This document shows positions 46,915 through 58,803 of a stretch of 64,000 nt of DNA, one piece after another. The stretch lies in contig CALZFC010000001.1 in assembly GCA_945643635.1 (NCBI GenBank), positions 2,641,501 to 2,705,500 on the forward strand. Direction: 5' to 3'. Source of the stretch: Allodiplogaster sudhausi. Taxonomy: Eukaryota > Nematoda > Chromadorea > Rhabditida > Diplogasteridae. The translations under genes and the position numbers were made by a program. Below the pieces are notes generated by a model. The model was not told the DNA's origin, ran no database searches, and was given only the letters and a program-made list of their open reading frames with translations. Position 1 is the stretch's first letter, and each line of letters begins with the position of its first letter.

Positions 46915-47821
46915 CAGAGAGAGAGAGAAAGAGAGAGAGAGAAAGAAAGAGAGAGAGAGAAAGGTACGGAAAATTAGAGATTGCCAAGTTCAACAAGGAA
47001 CAATCTAATAAGCATTTCGATCTCAATCATTTAACTTTTTCTTCGTCGGTTAATTTGAGATAGTCTTTAAGGATAGAGAGGAAAAAGAACCAAACATAAT
47101 GAGATTTGTTGTTGTTCTTGTTAGTACGATTACATTGCAAACATCACAGCTCATCTAAATTTGCATATGTTCAGCTCATCAACACCAAGGACCGCTTTGA
47201 GGCGGATCTCGACATTCATGGCTACGAATCAAAGGAGATTCGGGTAAGCCATCGTACGTTTTGTTAATGTGCAAAATTAGAAGGCTAATGGTTAGAATGA
47301 AAAAGATTAAGGATTTGAGAAACAATTACGCAAAAAGTACTTATCAAGAAAAAATGAGAAAAAACATATTTTAAAAACGACAATTTTTTTACATAAAAAA
47401 ATTATAAATATTACAGGTGAATCCAGTTGGACATCACCTTGAGATTCATCTCGAACGCGAGGGAATGCTTGGTCAGTCTTCGAATTCTTTTTTTTTTTTA
47501 AATCAAAGTCTGAATTTATTATTTTTTAATTGAACCTCATTGAAAGTACTGTTTCCCTGTGAAAAGTCATTTGAAAAATTATGCAATTCTGATCATTATT
47601 TATTTCTTAACTTATTTCTTTTTATTTGTTTTTTTTCATTGGTTATTTGTTATGTTTGATTGTTTACTTATTTGTTAGCATTTTAAGGCGGCCTCATCGG
47701 CAAGCGTTCCCTGATGCGTTCTTATCACCTTCCGCACGACGTGGACATGTCCTCGCTGAAGACGGAGCTCAACCCTCAGACCAGCCTTCTTGTCATTACG
47801 GCGGCCAAGACGCCGAAATAA
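46705..47821 (+). CDS. Small heat-shock protein B (HSP-12-like)
   Basis: Exons 46705-46800, 47175-47243, 47417-47471, 47688-47821, 117 aa. MEQPEERVMEELPVERWDWP is a slightly longer N-terminus than in A. The core LINTKDRFEADLDIHGYESK, NPVGHHLEIHLEREG, IGKRSLMRSYHLPHDVD is intact and it ends LLVITAAKTPK. Intron positions and phases equal those of A and C. Intron 1 is almost entirely GA repeat. It is the first member of a segmental duplication with C. Confidence 0.92.
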
Positions 47822-48979
47822 ACATTTAAATTACACGAAATGGCGGGAAAGCCCAACATTCAAATTTTCCCATGAATACCTTTCTCGTTCTTTCTTTCTT
47901 TTGTGCCAATCAATCTCCACACCGAAAATCATAAAAAAAAAACGAGAGCTTTAGAGCTTGACCCTACAATTAGTTGACAGTCATTTGTTCTCATACACTT
48001 GTTTGTATTTATGCATCTGTGCCGCTTTGTAGTTTGAAAGATTGCTAGAATTGGCTTGTGCCCGTTAAAATAACGGCACACATATCTGCCATATAAAAAA
48101 AGAAGTAGATTTTTTTCTCGCTCTAGAACTGTCTCTTAATAGCAATGTACCGTACCTACAGTAGAGACAAGTGAACATTGATCTTCGTAATATTCATACT
48201 GTGTATGCACTGGTAGTTGGCTTACTAGTCGTCGATCGAGAATAAAAATAAAAATCGTCTCATTAAACATAAGATTGCACCTTGTAACTTTGATATACAT
48301 ACATATGTAGTAATGAGAAAAAGACGTCAAAGCAAAATCGCGTTTCAACAGCAAGAAATGCGAGTTATTGCTAGCGCAATTACTAGTCAATTATATTGCT
48401 GGTTACCACCATTGAAACAACAAGCCTGTAACAATTTAGAGAAATGTGTAAGGTGACAAAACATTTTGAATTTGTGCATAGCCAAAGGGCAACACGGGTG
48501 CAAATGTTCACCGAAAGATGCTGTTCTGGAGAAAGGAAAACCAATCTGATGGTGAGAAAGAGTTCTGCAAAAATACTTTCTTTTTTGTTGTAGAATACTA
48601 CAATTGAAGAATAATATGAAGAAAAAAACTAGAATATTTTCAAGTCGAAATAGAGAAGGATAATTATGTTGGTTACCTCGTTAAATCGACGTTTATTTTC
48701 GTGGAACATTCGATTTATTTCTTCTCTCCCACAAGTGTCAATTTCTGGCACAGTTGCACTTGTAGATGGAACATGTGAGGTAGTGTGACAAAAAAAGAGA
48801 GAAATGAGAGAAAGAGGGAGAGAATGACAGAAAGAAATTAAGCTGGAATACATTGAAAAGTATGACAGCGAGCGAATCATCTGCATTCCAGATCTTACAA
48901 CTGGTGCCTGTTATTTTCATATACACAAACATTTAAAGAAAAAAAGAGCACAATTTTTTCCCTATACAATGATTTGAAG

Positions 48980-49157
48980 GTCGACATTATCGACGTCGTG
49001 AGCTTATGAAGAGGGCGGCTATTACAGATGGTGCCTTGGTGCGCTCGCGTGGACTCTGGGTTTCCTCTACAAATGCCTCTGCATCACTGGGTTTTGTCGC
49101 TTACTATTTTCCCAATATTGCGCATAATGCCTTGCGGCTAAACTCGCCCGATCTAGG
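48980..49157 (+). pseudogene. Seven-TM receptor exon fragment
   Basis: It matches exon 2 of the receptor gene at 53197-53381 (CATCACTGGGT, TGCGCATAATGC and CTCGCCCG blocks line up) but has an in-frame TGA near its start and no other exon. The donor GTTAGT that the intact gene lost is still present here. Sequence before it (48660-48800) matches 51700-51870, so the duplicated block extends upstream. Confidence 0.75.
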
Positions 49158-49225
49158 GTTAGTGGAGTATGATTCATAAATAAGACTTTGTATCTCTTTG
49201 AACGTACTTTTTTTTTAGCTTGTAG

Positions 49226-49230
49226 AGCGT

Positions 49231-49265
<35 letters not shown>

Positions 49266-49466
49266 AATTATAGATAGATAGGGCGGCGAGGGAGAGAGAC
49301 AGAGAGTAAAAAAAAACCAAATGGGGATCCTGAGACTTGTGACCACCCGTCTGGGAGGCAGCATAAAAATAGAACTGTGACGGGCACACATAAACAAGGC
49401 AGAGAGGGAGAGAGAGAGAGAGAGCGAGGGAGAGCGAGAGAGAGCGAGAAGAGAAAGAGAGGGAGT

Positions 49467-49515
<49 letters not shown>
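49226..49515 (+). repeat. (GA)n tracts of the sHSP C promoter
   Basis: Two GA blocks (49226-49295, 49400-49515) enclose the TATA-like box. A third lies in intron 1 (49688-49790). Confidence 0.9.
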
Positions 49516-49517
<2 letters not shown>

Positions 49518-49600
49518 AGAGGCGGCACTACTTAATGTAGCGCAGAAGTAGTCGACATCTCTGAACACGAGTGAAGCAGACTCCCAGAAAGAAGACAGCT

Positions 49601-50815
49601 ATGGCTGAGCAGCACGAGGGACGTTTTGAGGACCAGTGCGATAACTGGCCAATCCAGCATGGCGATGGCAGCGACTGCACTGTGCAGGTTAGAGAGAGTG
49701 AAGAGAGAGAGAGAGAGAGAAGGGAGAAAGAGAAGGGAGAGAGAGAGAGATAGGAAGTGCGAGAGAGACAGAGAGAGAAAAGAGCGATATAATTAGGATT
49801 TCGAAGCTACAATTTAACGTTATTTCTTCTATGAATTTGCGATTGAGAAGCTGAAATGAACAAATGACATGTATTCATCTAATTTGCATTATTTCAGCTC
49901 ATCTTAATTTGCATAATTTCAGCTCATCAACACCAAGGACCGCTTTGAGGCGGATCTTGACATTCACGGCTACGCATCCAAGGAGATTCGTGTAAGCGAT
50001 CCTATTTTTCTATAGACTGAAAGCTTCGAAGCTTAACCAAAATAAAAAAAGGATTTAAGAAAAAAGTGCCGCAAAAATAACCTATTAAAGGAGCAGGAAA
50101 CTCTATAGTAATCGAAATCAAATCTTTTCAATCTTGGCGCTAATCCTTTCTTAATGTCTATAGTCGGTGACGCTCTCGAAGAAATGCTATCTCGCTCTTT
50201 TTCTTCAGGCAAAAAGGCGCGAATTCAAATGTCTTTTTTGGCTCCTATAAGGAAAAGCAAAAAAAAACTTTTTTAAAAAAAATATGAGACAATACATTTC
50301 AGATGAATCCGGTAGATCATCATCTCTATATTCATCTCGAGCGAGAGGGAATGCTTGGTCATCATTTCACATCATCTTTTACTTTTTTTTAAATCCGCCA
50401 GAACTCTAAAAAAAGAATTGAACCTGACTGAAAGTGCTGTTTCGCCTTGGAAAAGATTTCACTTACAAAATGAGCAGTGAAAAAAATTTCTGGGACATAC
50501 GCCGTATGCACACTTTTTTTAGCATTAATTATGGACATATTAATATTTATCATACATGGAATCATCATTATTATACTGTATTAGTTAATTTATTTGTTTA
50601 CGTATTTGTCTCATTATTGATTTGTTTATTTGTTAGTTAATTAATTAGTTTTCTTACTGATTTGTTCACATTAAGGCGGCCTCGTCAACGTTGGCAAGCG
50701 TTCCCTGATGCGTTCATACCGCCTTCCGGACGACGTGGACATGTCCTCGCTGAAGACGGCGCTCAACCCGCAGACCGGCCTTCTTGTCATTACGGCGGCC
50801 AAGACCCCGAAATAA
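49601..50815 (+). CDS. Small heat-shock protein C (HSP-12-like)
   Basis: Exons 49601-49687, 49923-49991, 50303-50357, 50676-50815, 116 aa. MAEQHEGRFEDQCDNWPIQ, then LINTKDRFEADLDIHGYASK, NPVDHHLYIHLEREG, VGKRSLMRSYRLPDDVD, ending LLVITAAKTPK. Exon 3 begins ATG rather than GTG. The HSP-12 features are as in A and B. An intact GGAGCC-family MITE (50085-50250) lies in intron 2. Confidence 0.92.
50085..50250 (+). mobile_element. Small intronic MITE (GGAGCC family)
   Basis: TTAAAGGAGC to TTGGCTCCTATAA with core CAGGCAAAAAGGCGCGAATT. Genes A and B lack it at this intron, giving an empty site for comparison. Confidence 0.75.
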
Positions 50816-52384
50816 ACATTTAAATTAAACAAAATGGCGGGAAAAGCCAAAATTCAAAATCTCCTATGAATACTTTTATCGTTATTTCAATCTCTATAAA
50901 CTAAAATCGTTAAAAAAATCGAGACCTTTAGAGCTTGAAAAAGACTTAGTTGACAGCCATTTGTTCTTACGTACTTGTAGTTTGAAAGATTGCAAGAATT
51001 GCATGTGCCCGTTAAAGTAACGGCGCACATATCTGCATAAAAAATTAAGTTGATTTTTTTCGCTATAGTAACTAGTAGCTGTCTCACATTCCCAAATGAG
51101 CCTTCAGTAGAAACAAGTGAACATTAATCTTCGTACTATTCATACTATGTATGCACTACTTCATAGTCGCAGATCGAGAATAAAATGAATCGTTGCAACA
51201 TACAAAGTATTGAACTTTGTACATGCATATCTGTTAGAGATTAGAAGACGAGGAAAAAAAAAGAGGAGGAGAAGCAAACACGCTGTACAACAGAAGAAAA
51301 ATACGAGTAAAAAGCGACATTGTTTTATAAATTATTTTTTTTAAGGAAGTAGTAGCTCTACTTACTACTGCTATTTTGATTCTTATCAGAATTCTTCTGG
51401 AAGAATGTAGAGAAAGGCGTAATGAGATGAAATATATGACTCATGTAAAAAAAAGGGCAAAAAGGGTGCAATATCTCATTGTCAGCCCAACGATTGTATG
51501 CATGTATTACTGACGAAAAAGAATTCTCTCACCTGTGAAGTACATATGTATCACTCAGTCCAGTCAAGTAAAGGGCAGTCAATCTGTGAAAGTTCTGCGA
51601 AATAAAAGAAAACTTTTTCTTTTGAAACTACAAATCAAATGAAAAACAATATGATGTATAGACGCGAGCATATTTTCCCGAAAGAATAGATAAAGATAAT
51701 TAGGTTGGTTATCTCATTAATTTGTCTGGTGGCTTTTCTTTACTCCATTTGGACCAAAAGCTTAATTTTCGTGGAACGTTAGATTTATTTCATTTTTTCT
51801 TACTTTTCAGCCGCATAAGTGCCAATTTGGGGCACAGTTGCAGTTGCAGGTGGATTATATGTGGGAGTGTAGCAAAGAGAGAGAAAGCGAGAAGGAGAGA
51901 GAGAGAGTGAGTGAGAGAAAGAGAGAGAGAAAGAGAGGAGAGAGAGAGAAAGTGAAAGAGAGAGAGAGAGAGAGAAAGAGAGAACAAGAGAGAGAGAGAA
52001 AGTGAAAGAGAGAGAGAGAGAGAGTGAAAGAGAAAAAAAGAGAAGGTTGGATGGAAATTAATCTCGAATATATACTTAGAAAAGTGTCGAACCTCTAGCA
52101 GACTGCATTCCAGTTCATTGCGCCAACGAGCAGAGCCAGCCTCTCTCCCTTTATTTTTCAACCGAATTTTGCTTAATTACCTTACTATATACTAATTATG
52201 GTGACAATCAACTCAAAGAAAGATAATCCAATATAAATAGCGTCTTTATCTCTTTTGTCCATTGTATTCTATGTTTCCTCTCTCTCTCTCTCACTTTATC
52301 TGTCCTCCCTCTCGCTTTCTGCAATACTCTTTTATCTACATCTTCTTTCTTTCTCAACCCAATCTCTCTCTCTCTCTCTCTTAG
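50816..52384. other. sHSP C 3' flank and receptor upstream region
   Basis: Parallels 47822-48980 block by block (GCGGGAAA near 50835 and 47840; CGTGGAACGTTAGATTTATTT near 51770 and 48690). It contains a GA tract at 51875-52035 and a CT tract at 52275-52380. A possible 5' exon near 51814-51857 could not be supported. Confidence 0.55.
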
Positions 52385-54460
52385 ATGTCTCTCATCTGGG
52401 CATGCTCTCTCGTTATCTCCTCCATCCTGAATGCCTCGCTCGTCTTCGCCGTCTGGACCGGCCCTCAGCAGCATCTGCATCCGTACTGCAACTTCGTCTA
52501 CACTTCAATCTCTGCTGCCAACGTAGTCCTTGCCGCGGTGTCCACTCTACAAAGCCCGGTTCTACATCCTTTTCTTTTGTACATTTTTTTTAAAGATTTA
52601 AATAAAATATAAAAAAAAAATTTTGTCGCTATCCCTCAGCAGAAAGCGAGCTTTCTGCTTGATCTTCAAGATTGCCAATATCCATAGAAAGCTTTAAAAA
52701 TAAGTAACTGTGTTGCTAAATTTAACAAAAAAGTTTCTTTATTACGATTATTTTCCAAAAGCACTACACTTAGCTAGCGCTTTCATTTCAGAGATCAGTC
52801 GGTGGTGGTGACACACAAGAGATAAATATGTATGTAGCATGTTGTAAGTAATCCAAACTTAATCACAAGTGAATGGAAGACTTCATCATAGTGCCTTGCT
52901 ATGGTATGTAGAGAAATGTTCTGCTGTGTGATTCTTTGGATTTGTAGGTTGCTTTTAATAATTGCTTAAAAACATTATTGAGAAATGAGAAATGGGTGTA
53001 ATTCGATGTACTACATTCTACATATGCCACACACACAAGGACGGGATGTAACGTGGGGCGTAACATTTGGCCTTCAGTATAACGTTAACCGGAGCATCTC
53101 ATGTTATTCTGAATGTTACATTTAACTGGTAACCTGCACGAAAAATTAAAGACAAAAAAGAGGAGCATAATTTTTTTCTAATACAATCACTGATAGGTGG
53201 ACATCATCGCAGCCGTCGTGAGTCCATGGAAAGAGCGGCTCTTCCACCTCAGCTGGTGCCTGAGTGCGCTCGCGTGGACCCTCGGCTTCTTCTACAGATG
53301 CCTCTGCATCACTGGGTATGGCGCTCACTACTTGTCCAATATCGCGCATAATGCGTTGAGGCAAAACTCGCCCGGCCTAGGATGCAAAAAAAATTTTCTT
53401 TAGACTACACGGCGCAAAGGTGCTAAATCGGCCGATTCCATGGTGCGTGACGCTACTCGCGTGCGGTTGCTTCGCGCTCTTCTTCGAAGATGCAGCCTAC
53501 GTGACAAATAAGGCATCAGGAAATCAGGAGAGCTGGGTATGGATTTTTTTAGTGGGTACATTACTATATACATACATATTTTTTAAAGTTATGTGTAGAG
53601 CTTTAAATTGTTTCTATGATATAAAAATAAACAATATTTGAGGTATTCACCATAGCGCTGATCGCTGTGACTGTGTTCCCGATTTTTGGTGCTACCGTAA
53701 TCGTGGTATCCGTCGCCTGTATGCAGAGGACACTCGCTGATGCGATGCCAACGCAGTCGATTCGTGTCCTTGTCATGCACGCCTTTTTGGTGACTTCTTT
53801 TCCACTTCCTTGGAGCTTTTTCTGCATTATTCTTACTTTAAAAAAAATTATCTTTCCTCTTTACTTTTATGCAAATCAGTTACAATAATTTACAATAATG
53901 ATTAACAAAAAAAGAAATGATAAACTGTTTTAATAACAAAAAGCAACTATGATTTATCGATTGAATACGTGCATATGCAAATACAGGCCAGCAATCCCGT
54001 CGTCTTCATTTGCCCGCTCTACTTTCTTCTCTTCTCAGTGCCCGCTCTCTTTCCAGAGATGCGTGATCTTCAACCGCTAGCATACATGGTATGGCAGCGG
54101 AAATAAATGTAATAAAAAAGAGAAAATAAAAAAGAAATATTATTGTATATGCGGAATAAATGAATATTTTACATCCAAACATTAATGTACGTCTATTCAT
54201 CATCTCTCAGGCCTACCTCTTCGCCGTCTCGCCTCTCACGTCTCCGATCGCCTTCTTCTGTCTCTGTCCCGACAATTGGCCGGTAGTGGATATAAACGCA
54301 TTCATTTTTGTCACAAATTGGAGAGAACGAAAAATGAATTAAGATATCAAATTGATAAAAATCAATTATGATCATACATCGCATTTAGCTAATCAAACGT
54401 CGCCTGCGCGGTGTTTCTCGCCTCGATTTTTTCTGGACGACTTTCGTCTTCTACTTGTAA
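52385..54460 (+). CDS. Seven-TM receptor, nematode chemoreceptor type
   Basis: Exons 52385-52558, 53197-53381, 53404-53536, 53643-53789, 53987-54088, 54211-54282, 54389-54460, giving 294 aa. Hydrophobic segments in order: LIWACSLVISSILNASLVF, CNFVYTSISAANVVLAAV, WCLSALAWTLGFFYRCL, WCVTLLACGCFALFF, FTIALIAVTVFPIFGATVIV, VVFICPLYFLLFSVPALF, YLFAVSPLTSPIAFFCLC; the tail is IKRRLRGVSRLDF. The SPLTSP pattern in the last segment and basic tail recall the nematode Str-like superfamily; the exact family is not assigned. Between exons 2 and 3 the gap is only 22 bases, starts AT instead of GT and contains no room for a normal intron, so this copy may be non-functional. The ATG directly follows a TTAG acceptor, which would suit a trans-spliced or 5' non-coding exon. 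Confidence 0.7.
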
Positions 54461-55120
54461 GAGCAAGAAGACAATTTCTCCTTCGTCGTCTGGCATGAAA
54501 ACTACTTCGACAATGACCCGATCAGATAGCAGAGTGTCCGTGTTTTAGAGGGCGTGGTGGCCGTGTTTTGGAAAACCTCCATCCCCTAATGAGACCCTTC
54601 TAGAGAATATGTGCCTAATGGGACCTTCTTGAGATATGTTTGTATGTATTTATGTGAATAGTTTGTCGAACATTAATTATTTAACTTTTTTCTATTTATT
54701 TCCGTGTGAATTCGGAGAGGACGACAAGCAACTACTATGTATGTAGTCGTTGGATATTCGACATTTCCATCTCATGCTGGACAGAAATTCTTGTACGTTG
54801 GCTTCCTATTCGGTAATTAACGTGTTATTCTTGGAAGAAAACGGGTGAAATTTGAACGCGCACATATAGAAACTTCTTGCAGGTTTTATGCCACTTTACT
54901 ATGGTCTATGGCTGAAGTTCAATTCCTAAAACTACAAAAAAGAAAAAAAGAAAAAAACTTTGCGAAGGTTTAAAAATTCATTCAGCAAAAACAACTATTA
55001 GAAAGAATGTGAAAATAGCATAATATAAAGATAGCCCAAAAAGTCAGATGTTAGTATTGCCTAGAAGGTTTGCATTTGCGATAAACATCATTGTTTTTTG
55101 CTCGCTGCTTGTTGATAGCT
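54461..55120. other. Spacer, no gene recognised
   Basis: Contains a run AAAAAAGAAAAAAAG near 54940 and no recognisable exon. Confidence 0.5.
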
Positions 55121-55124
55121 CGAG

Positions 55125-56275
55125 TCTGGGGTAGGCTGCAGCAAGTAGATAAGAAAGAGAGAGAGACAGAGAGTGACAGAGCGAGAGCAAGTGAGAGAGA
55201 GAGAGAAAGCGTGTGAGAGAGAAACAGAGAGCGAGAGAAGGAGAGGGAGAAAAAGGGAGATCCATGGATAGAGAAGAGACGATTGGTCACATGTCTCTTC
55301 TCTGCAGAGAAGTGACCACTCGTCTAAGCTGCAGCATAAAAATCGAGTTGTAATGTGCACACATAAACAAGGCAGGGAGTAAGAGAGAGGGAGAGAGAGT
55401 GACAGAGAGTGACAGAAAGTGAGAGAGACAGACAGAGAGAATGAGAGAAAGAAAGAGGGAGAGTGAGATAGAGAAAGAGAGAGAGAGCGCGAGAGCGCGC
55501 GGCACTACTTAAGGGAGGAGGGGGTGGGGGCAAGAGTGGATGGGATCTCTCAACACGACTGTGCAGCAGACGGCCAAAAAGAGAAGAGACTGGTGACTCC
55601 GCGGTGCAGGTTCGAGAAATAGAGAGAAGGAGTAGGAAAGAGAGAGAGAGAGTAGCAGAGAAGGAAAGGTAATGGGGAGAGAGAAAGAGAAAGGGAGAGA
55701 GAACAGGCGAGAGTGAACATGCGAGAGGGAGAGCAGGAAGGGGGTAGTGAGAAAAGGATAGAGAGAGAGAGAGAAGGAAAAAAGTTAGAGAGAGAGAAGG
55801 CGGGATTTTTGAAGATAGCGAAAGGTTACTTATGGCAATAAAGGAACGATTTAATACGAATTTCGAATCTACATAAAAATTTAACTCTATTTCTTCTCTA
55901 CAATTTTGCGATTGAGAAGCTGAAAGGCATGATGTCTGTGAGTGGCGAAAGCAAAATAAAAAGAACCAAACATAATGCGAATTTTTTTGTGCTTTTAAGA
56001 ATAATTTGCACATTATGTATTTCAGCTCATCAATTTTCCAAAGAAGTATACGTCATAAACAATTAGAAGTACGTAGACTACTATCTGACCGAGTTCCTGC
56101 GTGAGGAAACCAAACTGTTCGGAGAGGAGAAACAGAAAGAAGTCCCTTCCACCCACTTCTGGAACCCACTTCGGGAAGCTATACCCATGCTGGTTGAAGT
56201 CTTTCCACTGCTGCTTGTTGCCAATGTTATCCTTTTTTGGTTAACATGTGCATGTGTCCTAGCTTCTCAGTAGTT
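55125..56275 (+). pseudogene. sHSP-derived chimeric unit D
   Basis: TATA-like box near 55331, GGCACTACTTAAGGGAGG at 55501, then an exon-1 end GTGACTCCGCGGTGCAG with a GT donor after 55609, corresponding to GGCAGCGACACCACGGTGCAG of the sHSPs. After a GA-rich intron the next exon (from 56026) starts CTCATCAA like sHSP exon 2 but then reads YLTEFLREETKLFGEEKQKE, THFWNPLREAIP and a hydrophobic tail VEVFPLLLVANVILFW. No ATG in frame is seen in exon 1, and a TAG interrupts the start of exon 2 in this frame. It is either a decayed gene or one with an unrecognised start. Confidence 0.6.
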
Positions 56276-56326
56276 TTATGTATCTACTTTACCAAATTTG
56301 AATAAATAAAAAATTCTGCAAAACGT

Positions 56327-56405
56327 TTTCCTCGAATGGGGTTCAAACCGGTGACACTTGCAAAACGAAGTAATCGCGCAAACTATTCTGCCACTCAGGC
56401 GGCTC
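56327..56405 (-). other. tRNA-like sequence
   Basis: On the minus strand, TGAGTGGCAGAATAG (A-box-like) is followed about 45 bases later by CCGGTTTGAACCCC (B-box-like). The anticodon arm is poor. Possibly a tRNA-derived SINE head. Confidence 0.4.
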
Positions 56406-57063
56406 AAACGGAATATCGATTTGAATTTTCCTGACCATTTCTGTCGCATCTCCCTATGTCACTTGCAAAAATGCGCAAATTCAAGTGCTTGATTTTCGCT
56501 CCATTAAACTTGTTCAATTTCATCCCCAAGGCACTTCCTGTATTCATTTCTTCGATGTATGCACGATGCCAGAGAATATTTATTCCATAATTAATGTGTT
56601 CTTCATTGATGAATTGGATCTTGTCACAAATTCTCCGTTATGAAAAATAGTTTTCCTCCGTTTTCTGTGTTGAAAAACATTTTCAGCTAGTAAAGCGTGT
56701 TTGGAGAGCAGCAGGGTGTTGTATGCAAAAAAATCGTAGAGAAGCCCAAAGACATAACAAAATTGAAAACAAATATGAATACAAGATGCGATCAATCCAT
56801 ATCCAGTTCATTTGATTACATAGATTAATATAGCCTTTTGCAGACCACTTTTATGCACACGCTTCCGATCTCTTTTGGTGGTCATAAGCGGGATTCTGAT
56901 AAAGAATTCATGTTGAGAACTCAAATGCAGCCGTTCTATTAGTCTTGGAAGAATTGTCGAATCATGTACATAATATGTTGAGGGTTGCCTGATCCCGCCG
57001 AAAGACATCCCTTGTGACCTCGAAATGAAACCTTCATGGCCACACTGGTGTCAGTTTTTTTTG

Positions 57064-57096
57064 TCAGTAGACTGGGGCAGGCTGCAGTAAAGAGAT

Positions 57097-57137
<41 letters not shown>

Positions 57138-58174
57138 ATGAGAACAAAGAAATGGAGATCCATGGATAGAGAAGGGAACTAGTGGTCACCACACTTCTTT
57201 TCTTTGCAGAGAAATGACCACTCTTCTGACTGGCAGCATAAAAACGGGCGCACGTAAACAACGCAGAGTAAGGGAAAAGGAGAGAAAGAGAGAGTGATAG
57301 AGAGAGAAAGTGAGAGAGACAGAGAGAGAGTGAGAGAGAGAAAGAGTGAGAGAGAGTGAATGAAAGAGTGAGAGATACAGAGAAAGAACAGAGAGAGAGG
57401 GAGAGCGAGGGAGCATGGCACTACATAAGGGAGGAGAACAAGAGCTGAGGGGATCTCTCAACACGAGTGTGAAGCAGACCCACAGAAAGAGAAGAAACTA
57501 GTGAGTCCTCATTACAGGTTAGAGAAGTAGAGAGAAAAGGAGTAGGGGAGAGAGAGAGGAGGAGAAAGGTAGAGAAAGAAGTTAAAGGATAGAGAAAGAG
57601 AGCAAGGGAAAGGGAGAGACAGAAAAGACGAGACAGAGAGAGCAAATTGGACAGAACGAAAGGGGGAGAGAGAAAGGAAGGAGAGAAAGTGTGTGAGAGA
57701 GAGAGAAGTGAGAAAAGCGAGAGAGAGAGAAAGACGGGCATGTTAATGATTGCGAAAGGTGTTTCAAGAAAGGAGCGATCTAATACGGATTTCGAATCTA
57801 CCACTTAACTTTATTTCTTCTATCAATTTGCAATAGAGAAGCTGAAAGGATGTGTGTGTGTGTGTGCAAAGCAAAATAAAGAGAACCATTTATAATATGA
57901 ATGTTTTCTTGTTCCCTGGTTAAATTAATTTGCCCTTAATTTCAGCTCATCATTTATCCAAAGAAGAAGAAGAAGAACAAGTACGCCAGAAACAACGAAA
58001 GAAGTACGAAGAATATCTGACCACCGAGTTCCTGCGGGAGGAAACAACAGTTCAGAGGAAGAAACCACTTCCACTTCTGGCGAACCTTCTATACCCATGC
58101 TGGTTGAAGTTATTCCACTGCTGATTGCTGTCCTTATTGTTTTTTATGTTCTAATTATTATGCATTACTCATAG
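57064..58174 (+). pseudogene. sHSP-derived chimeric unit E
   Basis: The same order: GA tract, box CAGCATAAAAAC near 57235, GGCACTACATAAGGGAGG near 57417, exon-1 end near 57518, intron with GA repeats, exon 2 from 57945. Two frames of exon 2 are open: one gives SKEEEEEQVRQKQRKKYEEY, the other ends in the conserved tail MLVEVIPLLIAVLIVFYVL. A (GAA)n stretch at its start separates the frames. Downstream to 58440 there is only 3' flank. Confidence 0.6.
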
Positions 58175-58739
58175 GAATCACAGATAATCTATGCGCCCAG
58201 TGCTCACTACAGAATACTCTTGTCAGTAGCATACTCTGCACAAACACACACGCGTATGTATGTATGTACATGGAATGAAGACTGAGGATAACATTGTACG
58301 TGCAGATTTTACTATAACATAATCGAATATCCTCCGCGGAGGGATTATTTACAGACCACAACGAGCGACAACAAAAATGTTTTTCTTACATATACTTACA
58401 GTAACTTGTAAATAACGCCTGAATAAAAAATAAACTTGAAATTTGTGGTCATCACACCAAATAACACCCTGTGTGGTTAAAGGAGTATTTTCCATCTGAA
58501 AAGCGATGAAACTCGTAGAGAAACCCGAAAGACATTACGAAAATAAAATGAATACAAGACGCGAGCAATCAATATCCATTTGGTTAGATTAATATAGCCT
58601 TTTGCAGACCACTTTTCACCAGTTTACTATTTCTTTAGGTGGTTATACTTGTTGAGAACTCAAATGCAGATGTAGTATACATATGTAACTAGAAGGTTCG
58701 CTTTGGTGATGTTTGTACATGCTATTTGTTTCCTCTAGT

Positions 58740-58767
58740 CTACGGCAGGGTGCAGCAAAGATATGAT

Positions 58768-58803
<36 letters not shown>

